In this document: in pieces, positions 36,571 to 47,980 of the stretch
Layout: every line of letters starts with the position of its first letter
Position numbering within the stretch: the stretch's first letter is position 1
Assembly: GCF_029255285.1 (NCBI RefSeq)
Contig: NZ_JAPUVI010000043.1
Span: 62,001 to 126,000 of the forward strand
Reading direction: 5' to 3'
Source: Accumulibacter sp.
Lineage (GTDB): Bacteria > Pseudomonadota > Gammaproteobacteria > Burkholderiales > Rhodocyclaceae
DNA length: 64,000 nt
Made by a program: the position numbers and the translations under genes
The notes under the pieces: model-generated
The model's database searches: none
Seen by the model: only the letters and a program-made list of their open reading frames with translations
What the model was told of the DNA's origin: nothing

Positions 36571-38784
36571 GTGGAAGTGGCAATAAATTTCAAGAACGAC
36601 AAACTCGTCGGCGACTTCTGGGGCGGGCTAGCGGCAATGCTCGTTGCCTTGCCGTCGGCGATCGCTTTCGGCGTGACGATCTACGCTTCGATCGGTCCGG
36701 CCTATGCCGGTCTGGGAGCACTGGCCGGAATTCTCGGTGCCACCGCCCTTGGCTTGGTGGCGCCGGCATTGGGCGGTACGAACCGGTTGATCACCGCGCC
36801 TTGCGCACCGGCAGCGGCGGTGCTCTCGGCCTTTGCCATCGAGCTCGTTCAGCACGGCGTCGCCCCGCCTTTCGTCGTCCTGATGTTGACCGCGCTCGGT
36901 CTGGTGGCCGGCCTGCTGCAACTCTTCCTGGGCTTCATGGGGATTGGCAGCCTGATCAAATACATTCCGTTTCCAGTCGTCAGCGGCTATCTGACGGGGG
37001 TCGGCCTGATCATCATCGGCAGTCAGATTCCCAAGTTTCTGGGCGTTTCCGGCGGCATCGCGTGGTGGCGGGCACTGATCTCGCCCGAGCTTTGGCAATG
37101 GCAGAGTGCATTGATCGGTGGAGTGACTGCGGCGGTGATGATCGGCGCGCCATTGCTCACGCGTGCCGTTCCGGCGGCGATTCTCGGGTTGCTGGCCGGA
37201 GTGTCAACCTATTTCGCATTGGCTTACGGCGTGGACCAGAGTCTGCTGCTGATCGAGGGCAACAAGCTGATCATCGGCCCGCTCGGCGGAACGGCGTCGA
37301 GCATGCTCGACGCCATCACCGGGCGTTGGCAGGAAATCGGCGAATTGAAACTCAGCCAGATCGGCGGACTGCTCGGTACGGCGTTCACCCTGGCCGTCTT
37401 GTTGTCGATCGACACGCTCAAGACGGCTGTCGTCCTCGACGCGCTGACCCGTGGCCGTCACGACTCGAACCGTGAATTGATTGCGCAAGGGTTGGGCAAC
37501 GTCGCGTCGGCCTGCGCCGGTGGCATGCCGGGAGCCGGACAGATGGGCGCGACACTGGTGAACCTGGCGAGCGGCGGGCAGACCCGCGTTTCCGGTGTGG
37601 TCGAAGGCGTGTTGTCGTTGATCGCCTTTCTCGCCCTGGGAGCTTTCATCGCGTGGATCCCGGTGGGCGCGCTGGCCGGCATCCTGATCGTTGTCGGGAT
37701 ACGGATGATAGACCGGCACAGCCTGCATCTACTCGAGTCGCCGTGGACCCTGCTCGACTTCATCGTCATCGTGGCGGTGGTCGCCGTCGCGGTTGGCTAC
37801 AGCCTGATCGCTGCGTCGGGGGTCGGCATTGCGCTGGCGATGTTCCTTTTCATCCGCGAGCAGCTCAGCAGCACGGTGATTCGCCGCAAGGTAGAGGGCG
37901 GCAGCCGTTTCTCGAAGCGCGTCCGCCTGCGGTCGGACATGGAGCAGCTCGAAAGACAAGGGGTCCAGACGGCCATCCTGGAGCTTCAAGGCAGTTTGTT
38001 CTTTGGTACCAAGGACCAGCTCTATACGGCGCTCGAACCTGAACTCAGCCGGCGCAGGTACATCGTTCTGGACATGCGGCGCGTCCAGTCGGTCGATGTC
38101 ACGGCGGTGCACCTGCTCAGCCAGATCAGGGACTCGCTGATCGAACGAGACGCCTATCTGATCTTCAGCAGCCTGTCGCATACCTTGCCGAATGGCCGGA
38201 ACATCGGCGAATTCTTCGACCAGATGGAACTGACGACGACAACCGAGCATGTCAAGGTGTTTCCCGAACTCGACAGTGCGGTCGAGTGGATCGAGGACCA
38301 GATCCTGGGCGCCACCGAGGCCGTGGAGTCGGAGGCCGCGGCGCTCGAGCTGAACGATCTCGAACTGTTCCGCGATCACAAGGAAGAGACGCTGATCGAC
38401 CTCGAAGCGTGCCTAGAGCGGCGCTCACTGGCCAAGGACGACAAGGTTTATTCGTTCGGCGATCCGGGCAACGAACTGTATCTGATACGCAAGGGCGCGA
38501 TTCGTATTACCTTGCCGATCGCCAGCGGTGCGGGCGACCATCATGCGCTGACCTATGGGCGTGGCGACTTCTTCGGCGGCATGGCTTTCCTGTCGCAGGC
38601 GACTCGGCTCAACGATGCCGTGGCACTCGAGAACACCGAGCTGTACGTATTGCAGCGCGAGCAGTTCGAGAAACTCCGCGAGGAGCACAAACGACTGGCG
38701 CTGCATCTCGTCGAAGCGGTCGCCAAGGTGCTGGCATTGCGGCTGCGCTATGCGGACAAGGAACTGATGGCCATGCAGGATTAA
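36571..38784 (+). CDS. SulP family anion transporter with STAS and cyclic-nucleotide-binding domains
   Basis: A 737-residue membrane transporter. Residues about 10-420 form the SulP transport core (FWGGLAAMLVALPSAIAFG at TM1, then TM segments with PFPVVSGYLTGVGLI and AGAGQMGATLVNLASGG-like GMPGAGQMGATLVN). A STAS domain follows at about 445-580 (AILELQGSLFFGTKDQLY, VLDMRRVQSVDVTAVHLL), and a cyclic nucleotide-binding fold at about 610-725 (VYSFGDPGNELYLIRKGAI). In the nucleotide-binding cassette the usual FGE reads FGG and the R-S/T pair is RL, so ligand binding is in doubt. A GTG start is used. Substrate could be sulfate, bicarbonate or another anion. Confidence 0.9.
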   Translation: MEVAINFKNDKLVGDFWGGLAAMLVALPSAIAFGVTIYASIGPAYAGLGALAGILGATALGLVAPALGGTNRLITAPCAPAAAVLSAFAIELVQHGVAPPFVVLMLTALGLVAGLLQLFLGFMGIGSLIKYIPFPVVSGYLTGVGLIIIGSQIPKFLGVSGGIAWWRALISPELWQWQSALIGGVTAAVMIGAPLLTRAVPAAILGLLAGVSTYFALAYGVDQSLLLIEGNKLIIGPLGGTASSMLDAITGRWQEIGELKLSQIGGLLGTAFTLAVLLSIDTLKTAVVLDALTRGRHDSNRELIAQGLGNVASACAGGMPGAGQMGATLVNLASGGQTRVSGVVEGVLSLIAFLALGAFIAWIPVGALAGILIVVGIRMIDRHSLHLLESPWTLLDFIVIVAVVAVAVGYSLIAASGVGIALAMFLFIREQLSSTVIRRKVEGGSRFSKRVRLRSDMEQLERQGVQTAILELQGSLFFGTKDQLYTALEPELSRRRYIVLDMRRVQSVDVTAVHLLSQIRDSLIERDAYLIFSSLSHTLPNGRNIGEFFDQMELTTTTEHVKVFPELDSAVEWIEDQILGATEAVESEAAALELNDLELFRDHKEETLIDLEACLERRSLAKDDKVYSFGDPGNELYLIRKGAIRITLPIASGAGDHHALTYGRGDFFGGMAFLSQATRLNDAVALENTELYVLQREQFEKLREEHKRLALHLVEAVAKVLALRLRYADKELMAMQD

Positions 38785-39034
38785 AGCGGCGGATGCCTGG
38801 CCGCGAACAGTGGGCGATGCCGTCCGCTCCCGCGGACGCTGCCCGGCCGCTTTGCGGTCCAGGCAAGCGAGGCGGGGGCAACGTGCGGCGTCGTTCGCCG
38901 CCCAGCCATTGGCTGGGCGGTGTGTCGTCTCGGGCGCGTTGCGCCGCGAGGGCATGGTTGTGGATCGAATTAGGCTATCATTGCGCGCGCGCCTGTTGGC
39001 GGCAGGTGGCGACAACCCGTGGGAGAAAATAAGA

Positions 39035-39541
39035 ATGTTCCAACATATCTTGCTGCCGACCGACGGCAGTCAGCTATCGCGAGAAACCGCAGAGCGAGCC
39101 GTGACATTTGCCAAGGCGGCGAATGCCAGCATCACCGCTTTGTACGCCAAGCCGGTGGGAAACCCGGACAACTATGGCGATCTGGTGGAGCCGGCCGCAC
39201 TCGAGCGACTGGTTACCGGTTCCGAAGGGAAGTCCCGGGAGTACCTGGGTTTCATCAAGAAGCTCTGCAAGGAGGCCGGCGTCGAGTGCAGGGCATTGGC
39301 CGTGGTTAGCGACACGCCGTGGGAGGCAATCGTCAATGTCGCTGAGGACAATAATTGCGACCTGATTTTCATGTCCAAACACGGCCGGGGTGGTTTGTCG
39401 TCCTTGCTGCTCGGCAGCGAGACCTACCGCGTGCTGACCCACTCGAGCATTCCCGTACTGGTATATCGCCCGCCTGAGGTGGACGCGAGCCGACGCAAGG
39501 CCAAGGAAAAGGCTCGCGAGAAGGACCGGAAAAGAGTCTGA
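39035..39541 (+). CDS. Universal stress protein (UspA family)
   Basis: A 168-residue single-domain UspA protein: N-terminal beta strand and P-loop MFQHILLPTDGSQLSRE, and the nucleotide-binding signature G-2x-G-9x-G(S/T) seen as HGRGGLSSLLLGSET. It therefore probably binds ATP. The lysine- and arginine-rich tail (KAKEKAREKDRKRV) is longer than usual. ATG 39035 with GGGAGA about 8 bp upstream. It sits 250 bp downstream of the SulP gene and is probably separately transcribed. Confidence 0.9.
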   Translation: MFQHILLPTDGSQLSRETAERAVTFAKAANASITALYAKPVGNPDNYGDLVEPAALERLVTGSEGKSREYLGFIKKLCKEAGVECRALAVVSDTPWEAIVNVAEDNNCDLIFMSKHGRGGLSSLLLGSETYRVLTHSSIPVLVYRPPEVDASRRKAKEKAREKDRKRV

Positions 39542-39644
39542 GCGTGAACCGTGCGGCAGGCAGGCGCGGTCCGCGCGTAGGCTGGCGCACGATCGGCGTT
39601 GCCCCGGCGGCGCTCTCGCCGATCAGCACCGCCAGTATTTGCCC

Positions 39645-40262
39645 ATGATGCCAAGCTATTGGCAGAAAGCGTCGGCCGATCTGGCGCGGGCCGATCCGGT
39701 ATTGAGCGGTTTGATCGAACGTTTTGCCGGAACGGCGCTCGTTTCGCGCGGCGAACCCTTCGTGACCCTGCTGCGCTCGATCGTCGGTCAGCAGATATCC
39801 GTCAAAGCGGCCGACAGTGTCTGGGCTCGCTTTCTTGCCGCTTTGCCCTTACTCACGCCAGCCGAGATTCTGGCCTGCGAGCCGGCGATCCTACGTGGCT
39901 GCGGCTTGTCGGCGCGCAAGGTCGAGTACGTGATCGATCTGGCCAGGCACTTCGCGAATGGGCAGATTTGCGCCGATCAGTGGTCTTCGATGAGCGACGC
40001 CCAGATTGTCGCCAAACTCACGGCGGTGCGCGGCATTGGCTTGTGGACTGCTGAGATGTTTCTGATCTTCAACCAGTTGCGTCCGGATGTCTTCCCGCTC
40101 GACGACATCGGATTGCAGCGTGCGGTGGCGACGCACTACTGCGGCGGCGAGCGGCCGGCCCGACAGCGGCTCGCCGAGCACGGCGAACGCTGGCGCCCGT
40201 GGCGCTCCGTCGCGACCTGGTATCTCTGGCGCAGCCTGGATCCGCTGCCGGTCGACTACTAA
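39645..40262 (+). CDS. DNA-3-methyladenine glycosylase II family protein (AlkA-like, HhH-GPD)
   Basis: A 205-residue base-excision glycosylase that lacks the N-terminal domain of E. coli AlkA. The helix-hairpin-helix AVRGIGLWTAEMFLIF and the catalytic aspartate in FPLDDIGLQRAV define the HhH-GPD superfamily, and the SIVGQQISVKAA motif is typical of alkyladenine glycosylases. No Fe-S cysteines at the C-terminus. ATG 39645 and 39648 are both possible; a TTG at 39639 is less likely. It precedes accA by about 100 bp. Confidence 0.9.
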   Translation: MMPSYWQKASADLARADPVLSGLIERFAGTALVSRGEPFVTLLRSIVGQQISVKAADSVWARFLAALPLLTPAEILACEPAILRGCGLSARKVEYVIDLARHFANGQICADQWSSMSDAQIVAKLTAVRGIGLWTAEMFLIFNQLRPDVFPLDDIGLQRAVATHYCGGERPARQRLAEHGERWRPWRSVATWYLWRSLDPLPVDY

Positions 40263-40358
40263 GCCGGCGGGGCGCCTTGCCGCCAGCGGGCGATGGAGTG
40301 GTCTTTCGTATTAGAATAGCGGGCTTCCGCATCAGCACGCTGGCAATTACGGTTCTTC

Positions 40359-41327
40359 ATGAAAACCACTTTCCTCGAATTCGAACAGCCGATCGCCGAC
40401 CTCGAAGGCAAGATCGACGCGCTACGTCTTGCGCAAGACGATTCGTCGCTTGACATTTCCGATGAAATCAGGCGCCTCGAGGAGAAGGGTCGGGCGCAGA
40501 CCCGTGAGATCTACGCCAAGCTCAGTGCCTGGCAGGTCTCTCAGGTTGCCCGTCACCCGCAGCGCCCCTATACGCTGGATTATCTGCGCCTGATGTTCAC
40601 CGATTTCGAGGAACTGCACGGCGACCGCTCTTTCGCCGACGATCACGCCATCGTCGGCGGTCTGGCGCGCTTCGATGGCCACTCCGTGATGGTGATCGGT
40701 CACCAGAAGGGGCGCGACACCAAGGAAAAAATCTACCGCAACTTTGGCATGCCGCGCCCGGAAGGTTACCGCAAGGCGCTGCGCCTGATGCGGCTGGCGG
40801 AGAAGTTCGACCTGCCGGTCATGACCTTCATCGACACACCGGGCGCCTATCCCGGCATCGACGCCGAAGAACGCGGTCAGTCCGAGGCCATCGGCCGCAA
40901 TCTCTACGCCATGGCCGAGCTGAAGGTGCCGATCATCGTCACCATCATCGGCGAGGGCGGGTCGGGCGGTGCGCTGGCGATCGGTGTCGGTGACGTGTTG
41001 CAGATGCTTCAATATTCGACCTATTCGGTCATTTCTCCCGAAGGATGCGCCTCCATCCTCTGGAAGAGCGCTGAAAAGGCGAGCGAGGCGGCAGAAATCA
41101 TGGGCATCACGGCACCGCGCCTGAAGTCCCTTGGTCTGATCGACAAGATCGTCGACGAACCGCCGGGGGGCGCCCATCGCGATCACGCCGCCATGGCGCA
41201 GACTCTTGGCAAGGCGCTGCGGGAAGCCCTGCACAAACTTTCCGCCGTGCCGGTCGGCGTACTGCTCGCGGCTCGCCTCGACCGCCTGCTCGCCTATGGC
41301 CGCTACGCAGAGCAGGCGGCAGGCTGA
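40359..41327 (+). CDS. accA: Acetyl-CoA carboxylase carboxyltransferase subunit alpha
   Basis: AccA (322 residues) pairs with AccD to transfer the carboxyl group from biotin to acetyl-CoA, the committing step of fatty acid synthesis. Key features are the start [19 protein letters not shown], the repeated [19 protein letters not shown] loop, the oxyanion [15 protein letters not shown] and the HRD-like C-terminal segment. Length and order match proteobacterial AccA. The gene overlaps the start of tilS by 32 bp, the usual accA-tilS neighbour pair in betaproteobacteria. Confidence 0.97.
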   Translation: MKTTFLEFEQPIADLEGKIDALRLAQDDSSLDISDEIRRLEEKGRAQTREIYAKLSAWQVSQVARHPQRPYTLDYLRLMFTDFEELHGDRSFADDHAIVGGLARFDGHSVMVIGHQKGRDTKEKIYRNFGMPRPEGYRKALRLMRLAEKFDLPVMTFIDTPGAYPGIDAEERGQSEAIGRNLYAMAELKVPIIVTIIGEGGSGGALAIGVGDVLQMLQYSTYSVISPEGCASILWKSAEKASEAAEIMGITAPRLKSLGLIDKIVDEPPGGAHRDHAAMAQTLGKALREALHKLSAVPVGVLLAARLDRLLAYGRYAEQAAG

Positions 41328-42672
41328 GCTTCCTGCGTACACGGCGAGCGGGCAACTCCGGCGAACGCTGACGACGTTTCTCGGCGTCCGCTTGGCGCCC
41401 GCCGCCCGCTTGTGTGTCGGTCTTTCCGGCGGGCGTGACTCAGTCGTACTTCTGCATGCCCTTGGCCAATTGCGCGAGCAGGGGATTTTCGGCTCGCTGA
41501 CCGCTGTTCACGTCGATCACGGACTAAGTGCCAAGGCCAGCAGCTGGGCTGGCTTCTGTACCGACTTCTGTCGTCAGCAGGACGTGCCGCTCGAAATTGC
41601 CCGTATCAAAGTACCGCGTGGCGACGCCGAGGGCCTGGAAGCGGCCGCGCGCCGCGCGCGCCATTCGGTGTTTGCGAGCTGCCGCGCCGACTGGCTGGCG
41701 CTGGCGCATCATCAGGACGATCAGGCCGAAACGATCCTGTTTCGCCTGCTGCGCGGCGCGGGCGTCTCGGGCGCCGCCGGCATGCCTGCCGAGCGCCCGC
41801 TGGCTGACGGGCTGCGCCTCATCCGGCCGCTGCTCGATACGCCGCGAGCGCTGATCGCTGGCTACGCGGCCGAGAATTCGCTGGCCTGGGTCGAGGACGA
41901 GAGCAACGCCGATTGTCGCTATCGGCGCAACCACTTGCGATGTGCGGTACTGCCACGCATCGAGGAGGCCTTTCCGGCGGCGGCACGGACTCTCGCGCGC
42001 GCCGGCGCCCACTTTGCGGAGGCGGCACGCTTGCTCGACCAACTGGCGCAGACCGATCGGCTGACGGTTGTCGGGGCAGGGGGGAGAATCGATCTGGCCC
42101 GCTTCAATGCGTTGCCCGCGATGCGGGCGCGCAATCTCTTGCGCTGCGAGCTGATGGCAGCCGGCTGGCGCGCACCGGAAGCGCGTTGGCTTGATGAGGC
42201 GCTGCGCCAACTCGCCACCGCCAGCGATGATTCGCAGACCTGCATCGCGACGCTGGACGGAGAGGTCCACGTCTATCGCCGTCAGATCCACGTCTGCGGT
42301 CGTCGGCGGCCGCTTCCGGCGGCAGCGCTTGCCTGGCGGGGCGAGGCGCGCCTGGCCTGGGGTGATCTGTGGCTCTCCTTTTTGCCGACTGTTGGCGCCG
42401 GCATCAGCCGCCGCCTGCTGGTCGGTACGCACGTTGGCGTGCGTACCCGGCAAGGCGGCGAGCGTTTGCAGGTCGACGCCGGGCGCCCGCGCCGGACGCT
42501 TGCCAAGCTGCTGCAGGAGGCCGGCGTGCCACCGTGGGAACGTGTGTGCTTGCCGCTGCTATGGTCGGATGATCGGCTGGTCTGGGTGGGTGGCATCGGC
42601 GTAGACGCGTCCTTCGCCTGTGCCGATGGCGAAGCGGGAATAGTGATCGCCTGCTCCTCGAGCGTGAATTGA
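41296..42672 (+). CDS. tilS: tRNA(Ile)-lysidine synthase
   Basis: TilS modifies C34 of the CAU-anticodon isoleucine tRNA to lysidine with ATP and lysine. The PP-loop signature [12 protein letters not shown] is at about residues 37-48, followed by the HVDHGL and [20 protein letters not shown] boxes; TilS substrate-binding and C-terminal domains follow ([11 protein letters not shown], the final [21 protein letters not shown]). I take ATG 41296 as the start, overlapping accA by 32 bp; an in-frame ATG lies further upstream at 41206, but most of it would be inside accA. Product 458 residues. Confidence 0.93.
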   Translation: MAATQSRRQAELPAYTASGQLRRTLTTFLGVRLAPAARLCVGLSGGRDSVVLLHALGQLREQGIFGSLTAVHVDHGLSAKASSWAGFCTDFCRQQDVPLEIARIKVPRGDAEGLEAAARRARHSVFASCRADWLALAHHQDDQAETILFRLLRGAGVSGAAGMPAERPLADGLRLIRPLLDTPRALIAGYAAENSLAWVEDESNADCRYRRNHLRCAVLPRIEEAFPAAARTLARAGAHFAEAARLLDQLAQTDRLTVVGAGGRIDLARFNALPAMRARNLLRCELMAAGWRAPEARWLDEALRQLATASDDSQTCIATLDGEVHVYRRQIHVCGRRRPLPAAALAWRGEARLAWGDLWLSFLPTVGAGISRRLLVGTHVGVRTRQGGERLQVDAGRPRRTLAKLLQEAGVPPWERVCLPLLWSDDRLVWVGGIGVDASFACADGEAGIVIACSSSVN

Positions 42673-43081
42673 GGTGACGCCGAAACCCGCGCCGTCCATC
42701 GTGGCGGAGTGAATCGTCCGGTCGCCGTGGCTTCCTCGCGATCGTTTGGCCGACGAAGGCGCTTGCTTCTTCCATCGCCGGCGGAACGAACTCGGTGTCG
42801 AAAGCAGGCCGATAGACGACCACCGGGTAGCGCTTGGCATTCACCGGGTAGGTGACCCTGGCCGGAGTCCGTTCCCACGGCGGCTGGCCTTGATGGAACG
42901 AAGCATGCGTTCCGAACGCCCGCGGGCTTCCCGCGCAGGCCAGTAGTGTCCCCCTAGATCGGAGTAGAAACCAGAATATTGACAGGCATTGCCGGCAACC
43001 GGATAATGCGTAGCCTGGATGGCCAAAGTGCCGCTGCGCTGACGTGATCCACGTTCCGGCATCGAGAATGCGTCCTTAGAC
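42673..43081. other. 409-bp region without a confirmed gene
   Basis: Between tilS and tRNA-Gly. A minus-strand frame from 42844 begins with a protein-like string (NAKRYPVVVYRPAF), but then degrades into Arg/Gly-rich sequence and overlaps the tilS end on the other strand. It could be a decayed gene; I do not call it. Confidence 0.45.
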
Positions 43082-43157
43082 GCGGGAGTAGCTCAGTTGG
43101 TAGAGCGATACCTTGCCAAGGTATAGGTCGAGAGTTCGAGACTCTTCTCCCGCTCCA
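43082..43157 (+). tRNA. tRNA-Gly (GCC anticodon)
   Basis: A 76-nt cloverleaf. Acceptor GCGGGAG pairs with CTCCCGC; D-arm GCTCAGTTGGTAGAGC, anticodon loop CTTGCCAAG with GCC at 43115-43117, T-loop GTTCGAG. CCA is encoded at 43155-43157. Confidence 0.97.
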
Positions 43158-43215
43158 GAATCCGCAGGGAATTTGCGCCAAGCCGCGCTCTTCCTTTCTT
43201 CCATCGCGTGGCAGG

Positions 43216-43221
43216 TATAAT
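43216..43221 (+). promoter_or_regulatory. -10 box upstream of tRNA-Leu
   Basis: A perfect TATAAT 11 bp before the tRNA-Leu 5' end. The expected -35 position (about 43193) is CTTTCT-like and a poor match to TTGACA, so promoter strength is uncertain. Confidence 0.55.
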
Positions 43222-43231
43222 TGCCTAGCTT

Positions 43232-43315
43232 GCCCGGATGGTGAAACAGGTAGACACAAGAGACTTAAAATCTCTCGGCCTCGCGGCCGTGCCGGTTCGA
43301 TCCCGGCTCCGGGTA
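43232..43315 (+). tRNA. tRNA-Leu (UAA anticodon)
   Basis: 84 nt to the discriminator A. Acceptor GCCCGGA with TCCGGGT (one G-U pair), anticodon loop CTTAAAA reading UAA, the long variable arm expected for Leu, and T-loop GGTTCGATCC. The 3' CCA is not encoded (TGG follows), unlike the neighbouring tRNA-Gly. Confidence 0.97.
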
Positions 43316-43354
43316 TGGCTTTCTCCACTGCAAGCCTCCATATTCTAAGCACCG

Positions 43355-45038
<1,684 letters not shown>

Positions 45039-45047
45039 GCCGTGACG

Positions 45048-45902
45048 ATGCCGCTTGCCGTCGGGTTCGAGGAGATCGCCGCCAATCGCTGCTTTGCCGG
45101 CTGGCATCGGCGCTATCGCCATCGGTCTGCGACGCTGCGCTGCGACATGGTATTCGCGGTCTATCTGCCGCCGCAGGCCGACCAGCGCCGGGTTCCGGCA
45201 CTCTACTGGCTGTCGGGTCTGACATGCAGCGACGAGAACTTCATGCAGAAGGCTGGAGCGATGCGTCTTGCCGCCACGCTCGGTCTGGCGATTGTGGTTC
45301 CCGATACCAGCCCGCGCGGTGCCGGAGTGCCGGGTGATCCGGACGGGGCCTGGGACTTCGGTCATGGAGCAGGTTTCTACCTCAACGCGACACAGGAACC
45401 GTGGGCCGCGCACTATCAGATGCACGACTACGTGGTTCACGAACTTCCGGCGCTCATCGAGGAGGCGCTGCCGATCGACGCCCGACGCGGAATCTGCGGC
45501 CATTCCATGGGCGGCCATGGCGCGCTGGTTTGTGCCCTGCGCAACCCCGGACGCTATCTTTCCCTGTCGGCCATGGCTCCGATCAGCCACCCGCTTGCCA
45601 GTCCTTGGGGAGAGAAGGCTTTCCTGCGCTATCTCGGGGAAGACCTCGCCGCGTGGCGGGCCTGGGACGCCTGCGAACTGATCGCGGTGGCCCGTGAACG
45701 CTTGCCGCTGCTGGTCGATCAGGGCGAAGCCGATCCCTTTCTTGCCGCACAGCTACGGCCGGAGACGCTGCGACAGGCTTGCGCCGCCGCCGGACATCCG
45801 CTGACGCTGCGCTTGCACCCGGGTTACGACCACAGCTACTACTTCATCGCGACCTTCATCGAAGATCACCTGCGTCACCACGCGGCCGTCCTGCTGGCCT
45901 GA
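45048..45902 (+). CDS. frmB: S-formylglutathione hydrolase
   Basis: A 284-residue esterase-D family enzyme hydrolysing S-formylglutathione to formate and glutathione. The nucleophile elbow GHSMGGHGAL, the oxyanion segment WLSGLTCSDENF, the DTSPRG loop and the His in PGYDHSYYFI are present. It begins 9 bp after the frmA stop (or 3 bp if the in-frame GTG at 45042 is used), so the two are in one operon. Convergent with the HDOD-GGDEF gene. Confidence 0.95.
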   Translation: MPLAVGFEEIAANRCFAGWHRRYRHRSATLRCDMVFAVYLPPQADQRRVPALYWLSGLTCSDENFMQKAGAMRLAATLGLAIVVPDTSPRGAGVPGDPDGAWDFGHGAGFYLNATQEPWAAHYQMHDYVVHELPALIEEALPIDARRGICGHSMGGHGALVCALRNPGRYLSLSAMAPISHPLASPWGEKAFLRYLGEDLAAWRAWDACELIAVARERLPLLVDQGEADPFLAAQLRPETLRQACAAAGHPLTLRLHPGYDHSYYFIATFIEDHLRHHAAVLLA

Positions 45903-45954
45903 ATCGTGGGCGGCGGCAAGCGGCGGTCGTCGCTTGTCCTGGTGACGCCTTCCG

Positions 45955-47874
45955 TCAGGTGGCGACGCTGACCCGGTTGCGGCCGGCGTTCTTCGCCTGG
46001 TAGAGGGCAGCGTCGGCGGCCTGGACCAGCGCCTGGCAGTCCTTTTCGGTACTGTTGAGAACCGCCACGCCGACGCTGACCGTGAGCGGGATCGGACGGC
46101 GCTGCCAAAGGAAGTCGTACTTCTGAACCACGGAGCGGATGCGCTCGGCGACCTGCACGGCGGTGGCCACGTTGGTGTTGGGCAGGACGGCGGCGAATTC
46201 TTCGCCGCCGAAGCGAAAGATCATGTCCTCGGGGCGCGAGGCACGCTTGAGCAGATCGGCGAGTTGTTGCAGGACGGCGTCTCCGGCAGGATGGCCGAGC
46301 GTATCGTTGACCCGCTTGAAGTGGTCGATGTCGAGCAGCAGGCAGGCCATGGGCAGCGCGTTGGCCTGCGCGAAGGCCCATTCCGAGGCGAGGAAATCGA
46401 GACCATGTCGGCGATTCGGCAGTTGCGTGAGATTGTCGGTCAGCGCGTCACGCAACAGGCGTTTGTGGGCGACGGCGAACTGGTCGGTCGAACGCATGAT
46501 GCCGCGGCGTTCGCGTTGGATCTCCTCGCGCAGCAGAAGCATGCGACTCGCCGTGTTGAGGCGCACGCGCAGAGTCTGTAGCGTCAGCGGCTTGACGAGA
46601 ATGTCGTCAGCGCCGGCGTCGATCGCCTCGAGAAGATGGCCTTCGCTTTCGGGCGAGGCCAACAGGAGCAGGTAGGTTTCCTTGCCGGCGGGAGTCTGGC
46701 GAAGAATGCGGCAGAACGCGGCCGGATTTATCCCCGGCATGGCCATGTCGGCGATGACGATCTGGGCCGGTTGGTGTAACGCTTGCCTGATTTCTTCGGC
46801 GTGGCCATCGACCAGCACGGGCAGATGGCCCAGTTCCTCGACTTGCTGCATCAACTCCGCCAGCTCTGCCGGCGGAATACCAAGCATCTGGACGTGCAGG
46901 CGCGGCGCGGCGACCTTGCCGCTCTGTTCGGTGGGCTTCGTGCTGACCCGGCGGCTAGGCGGACTGGCGGCCAGAATCTCGGCGAACGGCGGCACTTCCT
47001 GGGTGCGAACCTGCAGCGTCGCTCCCCAGTCGCGCCAGCGCCTGACCATTCTATCGACCATATCGTTCAACGCATCGCCACTGATGCCGAGCCTCGCCGC
47101 CCGGGTCAACAGCCCGGGAAGTAGGCTCCAGCGCGACTCCTCGTCGGCCATGCAGAGTTCGGCCAGCGAACGCGCGAAATTCAGGGAGTAGGTGAGCGTC
47201 TGTACCCGGGAGCCGTCGGCGAAGGCGGCCACATCGGGCTCTTCGTGGTGATAAGCGGCCTGGATGAGCATCTCTGGGATTCCCCACTCGGCCAGCATCG
47301 TCGCTCCGAGCTGCCGATGGTCCATGTCGAAGCACTCGCGTTCGAGGCTCACCAGAGCCTGCTGTCCCTCCTGTACCTGGAGCAGCACGGTCGCGTACTT
47401 CTCGGGATACAGCGAAGCCATCGCCAACTCGCCGACGCGCGCCAGCAGGCCGATGGTGAAGATTTCTTCACTCGAAATCTGCGCAAAATGGGCCAGTTCC
47501 TGGCAGGCGATACCGGTGGCCAGCGAGTGCCCCCAGAATCCCGGGTAATCGAAAGCCGAACACTGTCCGCTGGTATGGGTGTGCATCACCGACAGGCCGA
47601 TCACCAGGTCGCGCACCCGGAACGAGCCGAGGGCGACGATCGCTCGTTGCAGCGAAACGATCGGCCGCGTTCGGCCGAAAGCGGCCGCGTTGGCAAACTT
47701 GAGAAGGCGTCCGGCAATCGCCGGGTCCGACTGGACCAGTTGCACGAGGTCTGTGACTCGAAAGTCATCCCGTTGCAGCAGCTTGATGATCGAAAAGGCA
47801 ACGCCCTTGGGCGAGGGCAGTTTGCCCGTAGCCTTCATCGAGTGATAGCGGTCGGGATCGACAAAACTGATCAA
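45955..47874 (-). CDS. HDOD-receiver-GGDEF regulator (diguanylate cyclase)
   Basis: A 639-residue cytoplasmic signalling protein. HDOD-type domain at about residues 20-220 (LPSPKGVAFSIIKLL, LLKFANAAAFGRTRPIVSL), a receiver-like domain at about 325-440 (IVIADMAMPG, with the acidic position conserved), and a GGDEF domain at about 480-637 with an intact active-site RFGGEEFAAVLP and the DIDHFKRVND metal site. It therefore should make c-di-GMP, which could act on the nearby YcgR-type effector. The HDOD domain may recognise another nucleotide signal. No operon partner. Confidence 0.93.
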   Translation of the reverse strand: MISFVDPDRYHSMKATGKLPSPKGVAFSIIKLLQRDDFRVTDLVQLVQSDPAIAGRLLKFANAAAFGRTRPIVSLQRAIVALGSFRVRDLVIGLSVMHTHTSGQCSAFDYPGFWGHSLATGIACQELAHFAQISSEEIFTIGLLARVGELAMASLYPEKYATVLLQVQEGQQALVSLERECFDMDHRQLGATMLAEWGIPEMLIQAAYHHEEPDVAAFADGSRVQTLTYSLNFARSLAELCMADEESRWSLLPGLLTRAARLGISGDALNDMVDRMVRRWRDWGATLQVRTQEVPPFAEILAASPPSRRVSTKPTEQSGKVAAPRLHVQMLGIPPAELAELMQQVEELGHLPVLVDGHAEEIRQALHQPAQIVIADMAMPGINPAAFCRILRQTPAGKETYLLLLASPESEGHLLEAIDAGADDILVKPLTLQTLRVRLNTASRMLLLREEIQRERRGIMRSTDQFAVAHKRLLRDALTDNLTQLPNRRHGLDFLASEWAFAQANALPMACLLLDIDHFKRVNDTLGHPAGDAVLQQLADLLKRASRPEDMIFRFGGEEFAAVLPNTNVATAVQVAERIRSVVQKYDFLWQRRPIPLTVSVGVAVLNSTEKDCQALVQAADAALYQAKNAGRNRVSVAT

Positions 47875-47980
47875 GGCAGCCTCAGGTCCAACAGGAGTGG
47901 CCGATTATGCAACAAATTTCGCCGGCTCGGCGGACGCCGGTCGCGCTTCCGTGGCGGCCAGGCGGCACACCGGGCTTCTC

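Noticed and set aside
42404-42844. Minus-strand frame beginning with a protein-like string after tilS
   Set aside because: Only the first 40 residues look plausible; the rest overlaps tilS in antisense and is Arg-rich. Recorded as possible decayed sequence only.
46773-46780. Another GGTGTAAC
   Set aside because: It lies inside the HDOD-GGDEF coding sequence without the inverse partner or a promoter nearby, so it is probably chance.
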